Assembly (NCBI RefSeq): GCF_019430885.1
Contig: NZ_JAHYBZ010000006.1
Span: forward strand, 248,001 to 312,000
DNA: 64,000 bases
Direction of reading: 5' to 3'
Source of the DNA: Roseomonas alba
GTDB taxonomy: Bacteria > Pseudomonadota > Alphaproteobacteria > Acetobacterales > Acetobacteraceae
Of the stretch, positions 1-8,416 are shown piece by piece. The notes under the pieces are model-generated. The model was not told where the DNA came from, did no database searches, and saw only the letters and a list, made by a program, of their open reading frames with translations. The number at the start of each line of letters is the position of its first letter. Position 1 is the first letter of the stretch. Made by a program: the position numbers and the translations under genes.

Positions 1-1057
1 CCGGATCGAGCATCAGCGACGCGGGCAGAGAGGAGCGGAGTTGCACGTCGAGGGTGATGCCCTTCGCCATGGCGGCGGGGCGGACCAGCTCGACCGCCTC
101 ATCCAGCAGCCCGCCGAGTTCCACCGGACGCGGCGCCAGTTCGAGCCGCCCGGCCTCGACCCGCGCGAGGTCGAGCACGTCGTTGACAATCGCGACGAGG
201 TGCCGCCCGGCGCGTTCGAGCGTCGCGGCATGCTCGCGCCGCCCGGGATCGAGCCCGGGATCGCGCGCGAGGAGCTGCGCCATGCCGAGCACCGAATTGA
301 GCAGCGTGCGCAGCTCGTGGCTCATGCGCGCAAGGAAGCGCGACTTCTCCTCGCTCGCCTTCTCCGAGGCATCGCGCGCCGCGGCCATCGCGGCATTGGA
401 GCGAAGCTGCGCCTGTTCCTTGGCGAGGGCGACAAGCAGCATCGCGATGCCGACGACGACCACGACGGAGATCAGGGATATGACGGCGAACCAGCCCGTC
501 TCCGACGGCAGGCGATGGCCGCGCTCCTGGACCGGCAGCACAATCATCAGCGGCGTCCGCGCAGCGTGCAGCACGCCGTTGAGCATCAGTAGCGCGGCGA
601 GAGGCCGTTGCGAGGGCAGTGGCCGGCTGATCCTTCCGCGCCACACCTCGATGCCCGCGGCGATGCAGTAGCAGCCGGTGACGGCGGACATCACCGCCAC
701 GCGCCCCGGCAGGCTGTCGTAGATCGCCGGCACCTGGCAGCTCGCCAGCCAGGCCGCCGCGCCGAGGAAGGTCAGGCCCGGCCGCAGCGGCCGCTGCTCG
801 AACTGGCGCATGCTGCACCAGATCATCCCGTAGGCGACGGCGATCAGGGTGTTCGCGGCGTCGATCGAGATCCAGTTCGGCAGGGAGCCTCGGCCGGAGA
901 GCAACAGCGTCCCGACCGCCCCGACCAGGTAGGCCCCACCGATGGTCGCCAGGGCACGCTGCTCACGATCCTGCCGCCAAAGCCAAAGCTGCAGGCACCC
1001 CAGGAACAGGGCGAGCACACAGGCAACAGCGAAAACGGTGGGCGGGTGAATCGACAT
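1..1057 (-). CDS. Membrane sensor histidine kinase, 3' part beyond left edge
   Basis: A two-component sensor kinase that would autophosphorylate a histidine and pass the phosphate to a response regulator not in this window. The 352 visible codons start at the ATG read from 1057 (MSIHPPTVFAVAC). Residues 8-215 hold about six hydrophobic segments with only short loops, so the sensor is embedded in the membrane and not periplasmic. A charged linker leads to a HisKA domain with phosphoacceptor H247 in MSHELRTLLNS, then the second helix (NDVLDLARVEAG). The ATPase domain begins near residue 320 and is cut off by the window edge. The H-box has Leu where Pro is nearly always found (HELRTP). The signal and partner are unknown. 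A C-terminal receiver domain cannot be excluded. Confidence 0.85.
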   Translation of the reverse strand, partial: MSIHPPTVFAVACVLALFLGCLQLWLWRQDREQRALATIGGAYLVGAVGTLLLSGRGSLPNWISIDAANTLIAVAYGMIWCSMRQFEQRPLRPGLTFLGAAAWLASCQVPAIYDSLPGRVAVMSAVTGCYCIAAGIEVWRGRISRPLPSQRPLAALLMLNGVLHAARTPLMIVLPVQERGHRLPSETGWFAVISLISVVVVVGIAMLLVALAKEQAQLRSNAAMAAARDASEKASEEKSRFLARMSHELRTLLNSVLGMAQLLARDPGLDPGRREHAATLERAGRHLVAIVNDVLDLARVEAGRLELAPRPVELGGLLDEAVELVRPAAMAKGITLDVQLRSSLPASLMLDP

Positions 1058-1260
1058 GCACGCGGTCCGGCAGGAGAGTGGCCGAATATAAACCTTTCGT
1101 CACCCCGATCATACGCAGGACAACGCATGCACGTCTAGGCAATCCGATATGCACGCAGTGATGGCAGGCACCCTCCCTGCCACCCCAGCTGTTGCCAAGT
1201 CGCCGTGTCCCCGGCAGCCGGACGACCCCGTCGGGCCATCCGCCTGCGGGAGCAGGCGCG

Positions 1261-1614
1261 TCAGGCCGCCTTCTGGTCGTTCGCCGCCTGCGGGCGGATC
1301 ACGCTGGTGATGGTGCCGCGCACCAAGTTGACGCGAACATTCGGGGCGATCTCCGCCTCGATCTCGTCCGAGCCTTCCTTGACCTTGGTGATGGTCGCGA
1401 TGATGCCGCCAGCGGTGACCACACGGTCATTCCGCTTGAGCTGCGTCAGCATCTCGCGATGATCCTTCATCTTCTTCTGCTGGGGGCGGATCAGCAGGAA
1501 GTAGAAGACGACGAAGATCAGCACCAGCGGCATGATCTGCATGACGATGCCCGCAGCGCCGCCGGCGGCGGCGTCCTGGGCATGCGCGACCGAGATCGCG
1601 AAGGGATTCCACAT
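1261..1614 (-). CDS. yajC: Preprotein translocase subunit YajC
   Basis: A small inner-membrane accessory of the Sec translocon that associates with SecDF. It has 117 residues, typical of the family. A short N-terminus ending in AHAQDAAAGG is followed by one membrane helix (about residues 24-45, ending FYFLLIRPQQKK). The cytoplasmic part carries the YajC signature, from RPQQKKMKDH through LKRNDRVVTAGGI to the charged VRVNLVRGTI. In many alphaproteobacteria yajC precedes secD and secF. Here the next gene on the same strand is a histidine kinase, so secDF must lie elsewhere. About 90 bases separate it from the divergent DUF815 gene. Confidence 0.95.
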   Translation of the reverse strand: MWNPFAISVAHAQDAAAGGAAGIVMQIMPLVLIFVVFYFLLIRPQQKKMKDHREMLTQLKRNDRVVTAGGIIATITKVKEGSDEIEAEIAPNVRVNLVRGTITSVIRPQAANDQKAA

Positions 1615-1703
1615 GGTTCTGCTCCGTTTCCCGGCGTGACGGCGCGGAACCTAGCGGCCCACCCCTTCCCGTCAATAGCGTCCCGTCCTATGCCGCAGAA
1701 ACC

Positions 1704-2570
1704 ATGGAAGACGCGTCCTTGATCCCCGTTCTGACCCGCATCGCCGAGGCGCTCGAACGCCTCGCCCCGCCGCCGGCCTCGGCACTCGACCTCACGGCGG
1801 CGGATGCCTTCGTCTGGCATCCCGAACCGCCGCGCCCGCACTTGGCGCCGGTTCCAAAGGTCGCCGCCGTGCCCATCGGGCTGCTGCGCGGGGTCGAGCG
1901 GCAGAAGGACCTGCTGATGGACAACACGCTGCGCTTCGCGCGCGGCTTCAGCGCCAACAACGCCATGCTCTGGGGTGCCCGCGGCACCGGCAAGTCGTCC
2001 CTGGTCAAGGCCGCGCACACCGCCGCCAATGCCGAGCTCCCCGGCAGCCTAGCCCTGATCGAGATCCACCGCGAGGACATCAGCACCCTGCCCGAGCTGC
2101 TCGGGCAGCTTCGCCTCCAGCCCCGCCGCTGCCTGGTCTTCTGCGACGACTTGTCCTTCGAGAAGGATGACGCCGACTACAAGGCGCTGAAATCGGTGCT
2201 GGACGGCGGCATCGAGGGCCGGCCGGCCAATGTCCTGTTCTACGCGACGTCGAACCGCCGCCACCTCATGTCGCGCGACATGATCGAGAATGAGCGCAGC
2301 ACCGCCATCAACCCGCATGAGGCGGTCGAGGAGAAGGTATCCCTGTCCGACCGCTTCGGCCTATGGATCGGCTTCCACAACGCGGACCAGCCGACCTTCT
2401 TCGCGATGATCGAGGGCTATGCGGCGCATTTCGGCCTGCCCATCTCGACCGAGGCGCTGCACGCGGAGGCGGTGGAATGGTCGGTGACGCGCGGCGGGCG
2501 ATCGGGGCGCGTGGCGTGGCAGTTCATCCAGGACCTTGCCGGGCGGCTGGGCGTGAGGATCGACGCCTGA
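1704..2570 (+). CDS. DUF815-family AAA+ ATPase
   Basis: A predicted P-loop ATPase of the DUF815 family, common in alphaproteobacteria and without an established cellular role. It has 288 residues. Walker A is GARGTGKSS (91-99), Walker B is CLVFCDDLSF (143-152), and the sensor-like ATSNRRHLM (181-189) precedes a C-terminal lid that ends in a helix-rich segment with SGRVAWQFIQD. The first 60 residues form a proline-rich lead containing an amphipathic helix. The ATG at 1704 begins MEDASLIPVL. It sits 25 bases ahead of rpiA on the same strand and may be co-transcribed with it. In other alphaproteobacteria DUF815 genes often lie near yajC/secDF, which agrees with the neighbouring yajC. Confidence 0.9.
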   Translation: MEDASLIPVLTRIAEALERLAPPPASALDLTAADAFVWHPEPPRPHLAPVPKVAAVPIGLLRGVERQKDLLMDNTLRFARGFSANNAMLWGARGTGKSSLVKAAHTAANAELPGSLALIEIHREDISTLPELLGQLRLQPRRCLVFCDDLSFEKDDADYKALKSVLDGGIEGRPANVLFYATSNRRHLMSRDMIENERSTAINPHEAVEEKVSLSDRFGLWIGFHNADQPTFFAMIEGYAAHFGLPISTEALHAEAVEWSVTRGGRSGRVAWQFIQDLAGRLGVRIDA

Positions 2571-2595
2571 TGCCCGGCACGAAGGCGTGGGGCGC

Positions 2596-3291
2596 ATGAC
2601 AGACGCCGAGCGGCAGAAGCAGGCGGTCGGGCAGGCCGCCGCGGAACTGGTCCGCAACGGCATGGTGGTCGGCCTCGGGACGGGCTCGACGGCCAAATGG
2701 TTCGTCGAGGCCGTGGCCGCGCGCAAACTGGACCTTTCCTGCGTGCCGACATCGGTGGAAACCGCACATCTCGCCACACGTCTCGGCCTGCGCCTGATCG
2801 AGATGGATGCGGTCGAACGGATCGACATCACCGTGGACGGTGCCGACGAGATCGGGCCCGACCTCGCTCTGATCAAAGGCGGCGGCGGGGCCCTGCTGCG
2901 GGAGAAACTGGTCTGGGCAGTCTCCGATCGCTGCGTCGTCATCGCCGATGGCAGCAAGCATGTCGCGCGCCTGGGGGCCTTTCCCCTGCCGATCGAGGTG
3001 GTTCCCTTCGGCCATCGGACGACGGCGGCGCGCATCCGTGACGTGCTGCACGCCAGCGGCATCGACGGCCCGCTCCGCCTGCGGATGGATGGGTCCGTCC
3101 CGAGGGTCACCGACAACGGCAACCTGATCTACGACGCGCAGTGCGGCGCGATCGACGATCCCGGAACGCTCGCCGCGCGCCTGAAGGCGACGACGGGGGT
3201 CGTCGAGCATGGGATCTTCTTCGGCATGGCCACGGAGGGCCTGCTCGGGACGGATGGCGAGGTGCGGCGCCTCACCAGGTCTCGTCCGTGA
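2596..3291 (+). CDS. rpiA: Ribose-5-phosphate isomerase A
   Basis: Interconverts ribose 5-phosphate and ribulose 5-phosphate in the non-oxidative pentose phosphate pathway (cytoplasm). It has 231 residues from the chosen ATG. Family motifs are present: GLGTGST (26-32, phosphate loop), DGADEI (81-86, with the catalytic Asp) and KGGGGALLREK (94-104, with the catalytic Lys/Glu region). A GTG nine bases upstream is also open, but the purine-rich GAAGG at 2581-2585 is well spaced only for the ATG at 2596. Same strand as the DUF815 gene and the following hydrolase, 27 bases before the latter. Confidence 0.95.
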   Translation: MTDAERQKQAVGQAAAELVRNGMVVGLGTGSTAKWFVEAVAARKLDLSCVPTSVETAHLATRLGLRLIEMDAVERIDITVDGADEIGPDLALIKGGGGALLREKLVWAVSDRCVVIADGSKHVARLGAFPLPIEVVPFGHRTTAARIRDVLHASGIDGPLRLRMDGSVPRVTDNGNLIYDAQCGAIDDPGTLAARLKATTGVVEHGIFFGMATEGLLGTDGEVRRLTRSRP

Positions 3292-3318
3292 CCTCGGATC
3301 GGACCGGACACGCGAGCC

Positions 3319-4287
3319 ATGCCCGGTGGGGATGACGCGCCCCGGGGTGCGGATGGCCGTTTCCGCAACCCCGACGGCTCACATGCCGGCAAGCGCCTGA
3401 CCGAGGTGCTGAAGCTCATGGTCGGCGGCGACGGCGCGCGCTGGCCGCGCCGGATCACCGATCCGCCGCAGCCACCGCCGGCCCCGCCGCCGCCAGGACA
3501 TGTCGCGATCACCGCCATCGGCCATGCCAGCTTCTGCATCGCCATCGACGGCGGCCCGGTACTGCTGACCGACCCGGTCTGGAGCGAACGCGCCAGCCCC
3601 TTCCGCGCCATCGGCCCGCGCCGGGCGCGCGCTCCCGGCCAGGCGCTCGACGCGCTGCCCCGGGCCGACGCGGTGTTGCTGTCGCATTGCCACTACGATC
3701 ATTGCGACATCGGGACACTGCGGCAGCTGGTGCGGATGGGTGCACCGCCGGTCGTCACCGGCCTCGGCAATGCCGCACTTGTGCGGCAGTCGGGGCTGGA
3801 GGAGGTCGCGGAACTCGACTGGTGGCAGGCGCACACCCTGCCCGGCGGCCACCGCATCACCTATCTGCCCATGCACCATGGCTCCGCGCGGACGCTCTGG
3901 GACGCCTGCCGGCGGCTCTGGGGCGGCTTCGCCATCGAGAGCGTCAACGGCGCACGGGTATTCTTTTGCGGCGACAGCGCCTGGGGTCCGCATTTCGCCG
4001 AAATCGGCGAACGCCTTGGCCCCTTCGATGCCGCGCTGGTGCCGATCGGCGCCTATGACCCGCGCTGGTTCATGTCATCCGTCCACATGAATCCAGAGGA
4101 AGCGATGCAGGCCCATCACGCGCTGCGGGCGCGGACGTCCATCGCCATGCATTTCGGCGTCTTCAAGCTGACGCGCGAGCCGATCGACGAGCCGCCGCAA
4201 CGCCTGCGCGCGCTGCGCGGGGATGCCGATTTCCGCATCCCCGCTTTCGGCGAGACGATCAGCGTCCCCTTCAGCCGATCTTGCTGA
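3319..4287 (+). CDS. Metallo-beta-lactamase-fold hydrolase, NAPE-PLD-like
   Basis: Binuclear zinc hydrolase of the beta-lactamase_2 / NAPE-PLD-like group. By family it probably acts on a phosphodiester or lipid-like substrate, but the substrate cannot be read from sequence. It has 322 residues. The metal-binding motif HCHYDH is at 123-128, with further ligands H186/H187 (PMHHGSA), D219 (FFCGDSAWG) and H278 (AIAMHFGVF). The first 60 residues are low-complexity and proline-rich with no clear signal peptide, so a cytoplasmic or membrane-peripheral location is likely. Its last 17 bases overlap the end of serS on the opposite strand, so the two genes converge with no intergenic space. Confidence 0.85.
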   Translation: MPGGDDAPRGADGRFRNPDGSHAGKRLTEVLKLMVGGDGARWPRRITDPPQPPPAPPPPGHVAITAIGHASFCIAIDGGPVLLTDPVWSERASPFRAIGPRRARAPGQALDALPRADAVLLSHCHYDHCDIGTLRQLVRMGAPPVVTGLGNAALVRQSGLEEVAELDWWQAHTLPGGHRITYLPMHHGSARTLWDACRRLWGGFAIESVNGARVFFCGDSAWGPHFAEIGERLGPFDAALVPIGAYDPRWFMSSVHMNPEEAMQAHHALRARTSIAMHFGVFKLTREPIDEPPQRLRALRGDADFRIPAFGETISVPFSRSC

Positions 4288-5539
4288 CGCCGCCCATGAA
4301 GGGCAGCAGCACGTCCGGGATGCGGATCGACCCGTCTTCCTGCTGATAGGTCTCCATCACCGCGATCAGCGCGCGGCCGACGGCAACGCCCGACCCGTTC
4401 AGCGTGTGGACGAAGACATTGCCCTTGCCTTCCTTGGGCTTCATGCGCGCGTTCATGCGACGCGCCTGGAAGTCCCGGCAGTTGGAGCAGGAGGAGATCT
4501 CCCGCCACGCCTGCTGGCCCGGCAGCCAGACCTCCAGGTCATAGGTCCGCGCCGCGCCGAAGCCGGTATCGCCAGAGGACAGAATGATCCGCCGCCAGGT
4601 CAGGCCGAGATCGGTCAGCACGCGCTCGGCGCAGCGCGTCATGCGCTCATGCTCGGCGGCCGATTCGTCCGGGGTGGTGATGGAGACCATCTCCACCTTC
4701 CAGAACTGGTGCTGGCGCAGCATGCCGCGCGTGTCACGCCCGGCGCTGCCGGCCTCGGACCGGAAGCATGGCGTCAGCGCCGTCATGCGCATCGGCAACT
4801 GGGCCTCGGGGATGATCTCGTCGCGCGCGAAGTTCGTCAGCGGCACCTCGGCGGTGGGGATCAGCCAGCGCTCGTCGGTGGTGCGGAACAGGTCCTCGGC
4901 GAATTTCGGAAGCTGGCCCGTGCCGTACATGGTCGCGTCGTTGACCAGCAGCGGAACCGACGTCTCGCTGTAGCCATGCGCGTCCGTGTGCAGGGTGATC
5001 ATCCACTGCCCCAGCGCACGTTCCAGTCGCGCCAGCACACCCTTCAGCACGGTGAAGCGCGACCCGGCGAGTTTGGTCGCCGTGGCGAAATCCATCAGCC
5101 CGAGCGCCTCGCCGAGCTCGAAATGCTGCTTCGGCAGGAAGGGGTAATTCGGGATGTCGCCATGCTGGTGCAGAACGACATTGGCGGATTCATCCGCGCC
5201 GTCCGGCACCTCGGCATCCAGCAGGTTGGGCAGGGCTTCGAGCAGCGTGGTCTGCTCGCGCTCCGCCTCCGCTGCCACGGCGTCGAGGGCGGCCATCTCG
5301 TCGCGCAACGCCACGGCCTCGGCTTCCAGCGCGGCGGTGTCGCCGCCCTGGCGCTTGGCCATGCCGATTTCCTTGGCGATGGCGTTGCGCCTGGCCTGCT
5401 TCTCCTGCAACGCGGTCTGCGCCGTGCGGCGTGCTTCATCGCTCGCCAGGATCGCCGTGGAGAGGGGCGCTATGCCCCGTCGCGCCAGCGCCGCGTCGAA
5501 AGCCGCGGGATCTGCCCGCACCGCCCGGATGTCATGCAT
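4271..5539 (-). CDS. serS: Seryl-tRNA synthetase
   Basis: Class II synthetase charging tRNA-Ser (and tRNA-Sec where present). It has 422 residues from the ATG at 5539 ([14 protein letters not shown]), a normal length. The first 110 residues are the antiparallel coiled-coil arm that grips the long variable arm of tRNA-Ser. Motif 2 is the stretch beginning [16 protein letters not shown], and motif 3 lies near the C-terminus after the Ser-binding [11 protein letters not shown] segment. A frame open 22 codons further upstream lacks homology and is not used. It follows tatC, as in other alphaproteobacteria, with a hairpin between them. Confidence 0.97.
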   Translation of the reverse strand: MHDIRAVRADPAAFDAALARRGIAPLSTAILASDEARRTAQTALQEKQARRNAIAKEIGMAKRQGGDTAALEAEAVALRDEMAALDAVAAEAEREQTTLLEALPNLLDAEVPDGADESANVVLHQHGDIPNYPFLPKQHFELGEALGLMDFATATKLAGSRFTVLKGVLARLERALGQWMITLHTDAHGYSETSVPLLVNDATMYGTGQLPKFAEDLFRTTDERWLIPTAEVPLTNFARDEIIPEAQLPMRMTALTPCFRSEAGSAGRDTRGMLRQHQFWKVEMVSITTPDESAAEHERMTRCAERVLTDLGLTWRRIILSSGDTGFGAARTYDLEVWLPGQQAWREISSCSNCRDFQARRMNARMKPKEGKGNVFVHTLNGSGVAVGRALIAVMETYQQEDGSIRIPDVLLPFMGGVSKIG

Positions 5540-5583
5540 CGCGAAAAAGCCCTTTGAAGACCCGAACCCGTGAACTGTGGAAC

Positions 5584-5603
5584 GGCCCCGCCGCAACGGG
5601 GCC
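5584..5603 (-). terminator. Hairpin between tatC and serS
   Basis: A perfect 7-bp GC stem (GGCCCCG/CGGGGCC) with a 6-base loop lies 15 bases after the tatC stop and 45 bases before the serS start. There is no T-run on either strand. It could attenuate read-through or act as a Rho-assisted terminator. It may separate serS from the tat transcript. Confidence 0.4.
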
Positions 5604-5617
5604 AAGGCGTCACAGGG

Positions 5618-6415
5618 TCAACTCTGGTCCACCTGCTTCGGCGTCATCCACCGCGCGGCCCAGATCGAGATCTCGTAGAGCAGGATCAGCGGCACGGCGA
5701 GGCCGATCTGGCTGACGATGTCGGGCGGCGTCAGCACCGCCGACACCACGAACATGATCACCACGGCGTAGCGCCGGCCCTTGCGCAGGCTGTCGGGGCT
5801 CAGGATGCCGACGCGGCACAGCAGCGTCAGCAGCACCGGCAGCTGGAAGGCGATGCCGAAGGCCAGGATCATGTGCATGACGAGGGAGAGGTACTCGCTC
5901 ACCTTCGGCAGCAGGTCGACCGAGGCGCCGTCCCACCCGCCCGGTGGGGTCGCGAAGCCGGCGAGGAAGCGCCAGGCCAACGGGAAGATGAAGTAGTAGG
6001 CGAGTGCCGCCCCCAACACGAAGAGGAAGGGCGACGCAATCAGGAAGGGCAGGATCGCCCGCTTCTCCGACCGGTACAGCCCCGGTGCCACGAACAGCCA
6101 GAGCTGCGTCGCCCACATCGGGAAGGACAGGAACACCGCGCCGAAGAAGGCCACCTTCAGATAGGTGACGAAGGCTTCCAGCAGGTGGGTGAAGATCAGC
6201 CGAGGGTTGGAATGCCCCAGGTCCCGCATGACGTGGATCAGCGGTTCGGCCAGGAAGAAGTAGATCGGCTCGGCGAAGTAGTAGCACCCCGCGAAGGCGA
6301 TCAGGAACGCAGCCACCGACCAGAGCAGCCGCGTGCGCAGCTCCTTCAGGTGGTCCATCAACGGCATGGGCTTGTCGTGGATGGGATCGTCGTCTTCGGT
6401 GGTGTCGGTAGCCAA
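5618..6415 (-). CDS. tatC: Sec-independent protein translocase TatC
   Basis: Core membrane receptor of the twin-arginine translocase. With TatB it binds the RR signal peptides of folded cofactor proteins. It has 265 residues with six predicted membrane helices. The N-terminus has the family pattern MPLMDHLKELRTRLLW, including the conserved Glu and Arg of the signal-peptide binding site. Later segments include APGLYRSEKR and the loop SAVLTPPD. It begins 12 bases after tatB stops on the same strand, so the two are co-transcribed. Several exported proteins in this window carry twin-arginine-like signals that would use it. Confidence 0.97.
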   Translation of the reverse strand: MATDTTEDDDPIHDKPMPLMDHLKELRTRLLWSVAAFLIAFAGCYYFAEPIYFFLAEPLIHVMRDLGHSNPRLIFTHLLEAFVTYLKVAFFGAVFLSFPMWATQLWLFVAPGLYRSEKRAILPFLIASPFLFVLGAALAYYFIFPLAWRFLAGFATPPGGWDGASVDLLPKVSEYLSLVMHMILAFGIAFQLPVLLTLLCRVGILSPDSLRKGRRYAVVIMFVVSAVLTPPDIVSQIGLAVPLILLYEISIWAARWMTPKQVDQS

Positions 6416-6427
6416 TGAACCGGTCGC

Positions 6428-7051
6428 CTACACGCTCGGGGTGGTGGGGGCCGGCCGCGGCGGCTCAGCCGGGGTGGCGGGCGACGGATCGGGCACGGCG
6501 ACAACCGGCGTCGCGGCGGCGGAGGTCGCCTCCGGGGTCGCCACGGCTGGCATCGCGGGGGCGGAGATCACTTCGGGCACCGGCTCCTCCGGCGGCACGA
6601 AGGCCGGCGCGGGGGCGGGCTTCGGCGGCGGGGGCGGCGCGGCCCAGCGCGCCACGTCGGGCGGCACGAAGGCGGGCGCGTTCTCGGGCACCGGCGGCGG
6701 TTCATAGGCCGGCGGCGGCGTGTAGGTGGACCCGCTGCCCATCAACGGTTCCTGGAACGCCTTGGTCACGGACCCGTCGGCGTCCACCGCCTTCTGGATC
6801 TGGCCCTTGATGTCGAAGCTGCGGATCTCGCTGATCGTGTTGCGCACATCCGCGATCTGGTTGCGCACGTCCTCGAGCTTCGCCTCGCGGACCAGCTCAT
6901 CCGCCTGCTGCTGGAATTCGGTGAATTTCCGGCGCAGGGACTGGATGCCCCGCGCCAGGCCCTTGATGGCGTCGGGCAGGTCCTTGGGCCCGATGACGAC
7001 GAGCGCCACCACGGCAATCAAGGCGATCTCTGACCAGTCGAGCCCTAGCAT
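6428..7051 (-). CDS. tatB: Sec-independent protein translocase TatB
   Basis: Single-span partner of TatC in the Tat receptor complex. It has 207 residues. One N-terminal membrane helix (about 5-21) carries a Glu at position 8 typical of TatB and is followed by the hinge GPKDLP. An amphipathic helix with long charged repeats (RNQIADVRNTISEIR) runs to about residue 85, and the last 100 residues are a Pro/Ala-rich tail. Length, E8 and the GPKDLP hinge separate it from TatA. No tatA precedes it, although the surrounding gene order predicts one. The unrelated ABC ATPase upstream starts 1.1 kb away on the same strand and ends 88 bases before tatB. Confidence 0.93.
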   Translation of the reverse strand: MLGLDWSEIALIAVVALVVIGPKDLPDAIKGLARGIQSLRRKFTEFQQQADELVREAKLEDVRNQIADVRNTISEIRSFDIKGQIQKAVDADGSVTKAFQEPLMGSGSTYTPPPAYEPPPVPENAPAFVPPDVARWAAPPPPPKPAPAPAFVPPEEPVPEVISAPAMPAVATPEATSAAATPVVAVPDPSPATPAEPPRPAPTTPSV

Positions 7052-7139
7052 GCGTTCCCTTGTCCCCCGGCGTTCCTGCCGGCAGGGGACGCCCCGTTAG
7101 CAGGAAGCCGGCCAATCGCCAATGCGCCGGACCCCTTAT

Positions 7140-8183
7140 CTAGGGAGCCTCGGGCGGAAAGACGAAGGCCCGCTCGGGGTCAATTCCAACCGTTACGTAT
7201 TCTCCACGTACCAGCCGGCGTCCCGGAGGCAGCCGCGCATGCAGATGCACGAGGCCTCCGGCCCCGTCCGGCAGCGCCAGATGGACCAGCGTGGTCGCGC
7301 CGAGCAGGCGGCACGCCTCGACCTGCGCCTGCGGCGCGGAGTCGGCGCCGAGGCGCAGCCCCTCGGGCCGCACCAGCACTTCGGCCGCGCCCTCGGCCAG
7401 GTCCGGTGCGGGCAAGGCGCCCAGCGCCGTTTCCGCCTGTCCGCCGGCGATGCGCGCCGGCAGCCGGTTCACCTCACCGAGGAAAGTCGCGACGTAGCGG
7501 TCCACGGGGGCGAAGTAGAGCGTCTCGGGCGCGCCGAGCTGGAGGATCCGCCCTTCCCGCATCAGGGCGATGCGGTCGCCCATGAACATCGCCTCCTCCG
7601 AATCGTGGGTCACCAGCAGGGTAGCGATGCCGGAGGATTGCAGAACGTGCAGCGTGTCGTCGCGCACCTGCTCCCGCAGCCGGGCATCGAGGCTGGCGAA
7701 GGCCTCGTCCAGCAGCAGCACGGAGGGCCGCGGGGCCAACGCGCGCGCCAGCGCCACGCGCTGCTGCTGCCCGCCCGAGAGCATGTGCGGGAAGGCGTCG
7801 CGATGGCTCTCCAGCCCCACTCGGGCGAGCGCATCAGTGACGCGTTCCGCGCGCTCCCCGCGCGGGGCGAAGCGCAGGCCGAAGGCGATGTTCTCGGCCA
7901 CCGTCAGATGGGGGAACAACGCGTAGTCCTGGAAGACGAAGCCGACGCCGCGGCGTTCCGGCGGGACTTCGCGGCCCGGTTCGGCGATCAACTGCCCGCC
8001 GAGCTCGATGCGGCCCTGTTGCAGCGGTTCGAGCCCCGAGGCCAGGCGCAGCAACGTCGTCTTGCCGCAGCCGGAAGCGCCGAGGAGGCAGACGATCTCG
8101 CCCGGGGCGACGGACAGGTCGATGCCGCGCAGGACGGGGTTGTCGCCATAGGCGTGGTGGATTGTGTGGAAAACCAAGGACAT
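7140..8183 (-). CDS. ABC transporter ATPase, FbpC/PotA-like
   Basis: ATP-binding subunit of the CUT1/FbpC class (ferric iron, spermidine or sulfate-type importers). It has 347 residues. Walker A is GASGCGKTT (35-43), the Q-loop is in FVFQDYALFPH, the signature is LSGGQQQR (135-142), Walker B is VLLLDEAF (155-162), and the H-loop is LLVTHDSEEA. A C-terminal TOBE-like regulatory domain runs from about 270 to the end. Neither a permease nor a binding protein is adjacent, so the substrate is unassigned. The gene sits between scpB and tatB, where related genomes carry tatA, and repeat element A lies directly upstream of its start. Confidence 0.85.
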   Translation of the reverse strand: MSLVFHTIHHAYGDNPVLRGIDLSVAPGEIVCLLGASGCGKTTLLRLASGLEPLQQGRIELGGQLIAEPGREVPPERRGVGFVFQDYALFPHLTVAENIAFGLRFAPRGERAERVTDALARVGLESHRDAFPHMLSGGQQQRVALARALAPRPSVLLLDEAFASLDARLREQVRDDTLHVLQSSGIATLLVTHDSEEAMFMGDRIALMREGRILQLGAPETLYFAPVDRYVATFLGEVNRLPARIAGGQAETALGALPAPDLAEGAAEVLVRPEGLRLGADSAPQAQVEACRLLGATTLVHLALPDGAGGLVHLHARLPPGRRLVRGEYVTVGIDPERAFVFPPEAP

Positions 8184-8205
8184 CGCTGAGCCTTACGGGC
8201 GCACG

Positions 8206-8389
8206 GAGAGGGGCTTGGCCCCCCTCCGGACCTCCCCCCGCCAAAGGCCGAAAGGCCTTTGGAAACCTCGACCGGCTGCCGAGCGCGGCGGGATCGTCTG
8301 TGCGCCGGCGGTCGTACCGGGCGCCAAGTATTGGTTTCCAAAGGCCTTTCGGCCTTTGGCGGGGTGGCTTGGAGGGGCAGAGCCCCTCC
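8206..8389. repeat. Composite hairpin repeat, element A
   Basis: Intergenic element between scpB and the ABC ATPase. It is bounded by the hairpins GAGAGGGGC/GCCCCCCTC (8206-8226, one mismatch) and GGAGGGGC-AGA-GCCCCTCC (8371-8389). Two further hairpins of the form CCAAAGGCC/GGCCTTTGG lie inside, at 8241-8262 and 8338-8359. The segments 8238-8267 and 8333-8362 are perfect 30-base inverted copies of each other, separated by 65 bases, so the whole unit can fold as one long stem. Related units occur at 17987-18292, 28071-28297 and 55951-56274. No coding frame fits it. Confidence 0.85.
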
Positions 8390-8416
8390 AATCGCCCTCT
8401 GCCATCGGACGCAGCA

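Noticed and set aside
4223..5557. A 444-codon plus-strand frame
   Set aside because: Exact opposite of serS; composition typical of antisense frames.
8206..8389. Element A as a CRISPR array or insertion sequence end
   Set aside because: There is no array of direct repeats with spacers, and no transposase or target duplication is visible.
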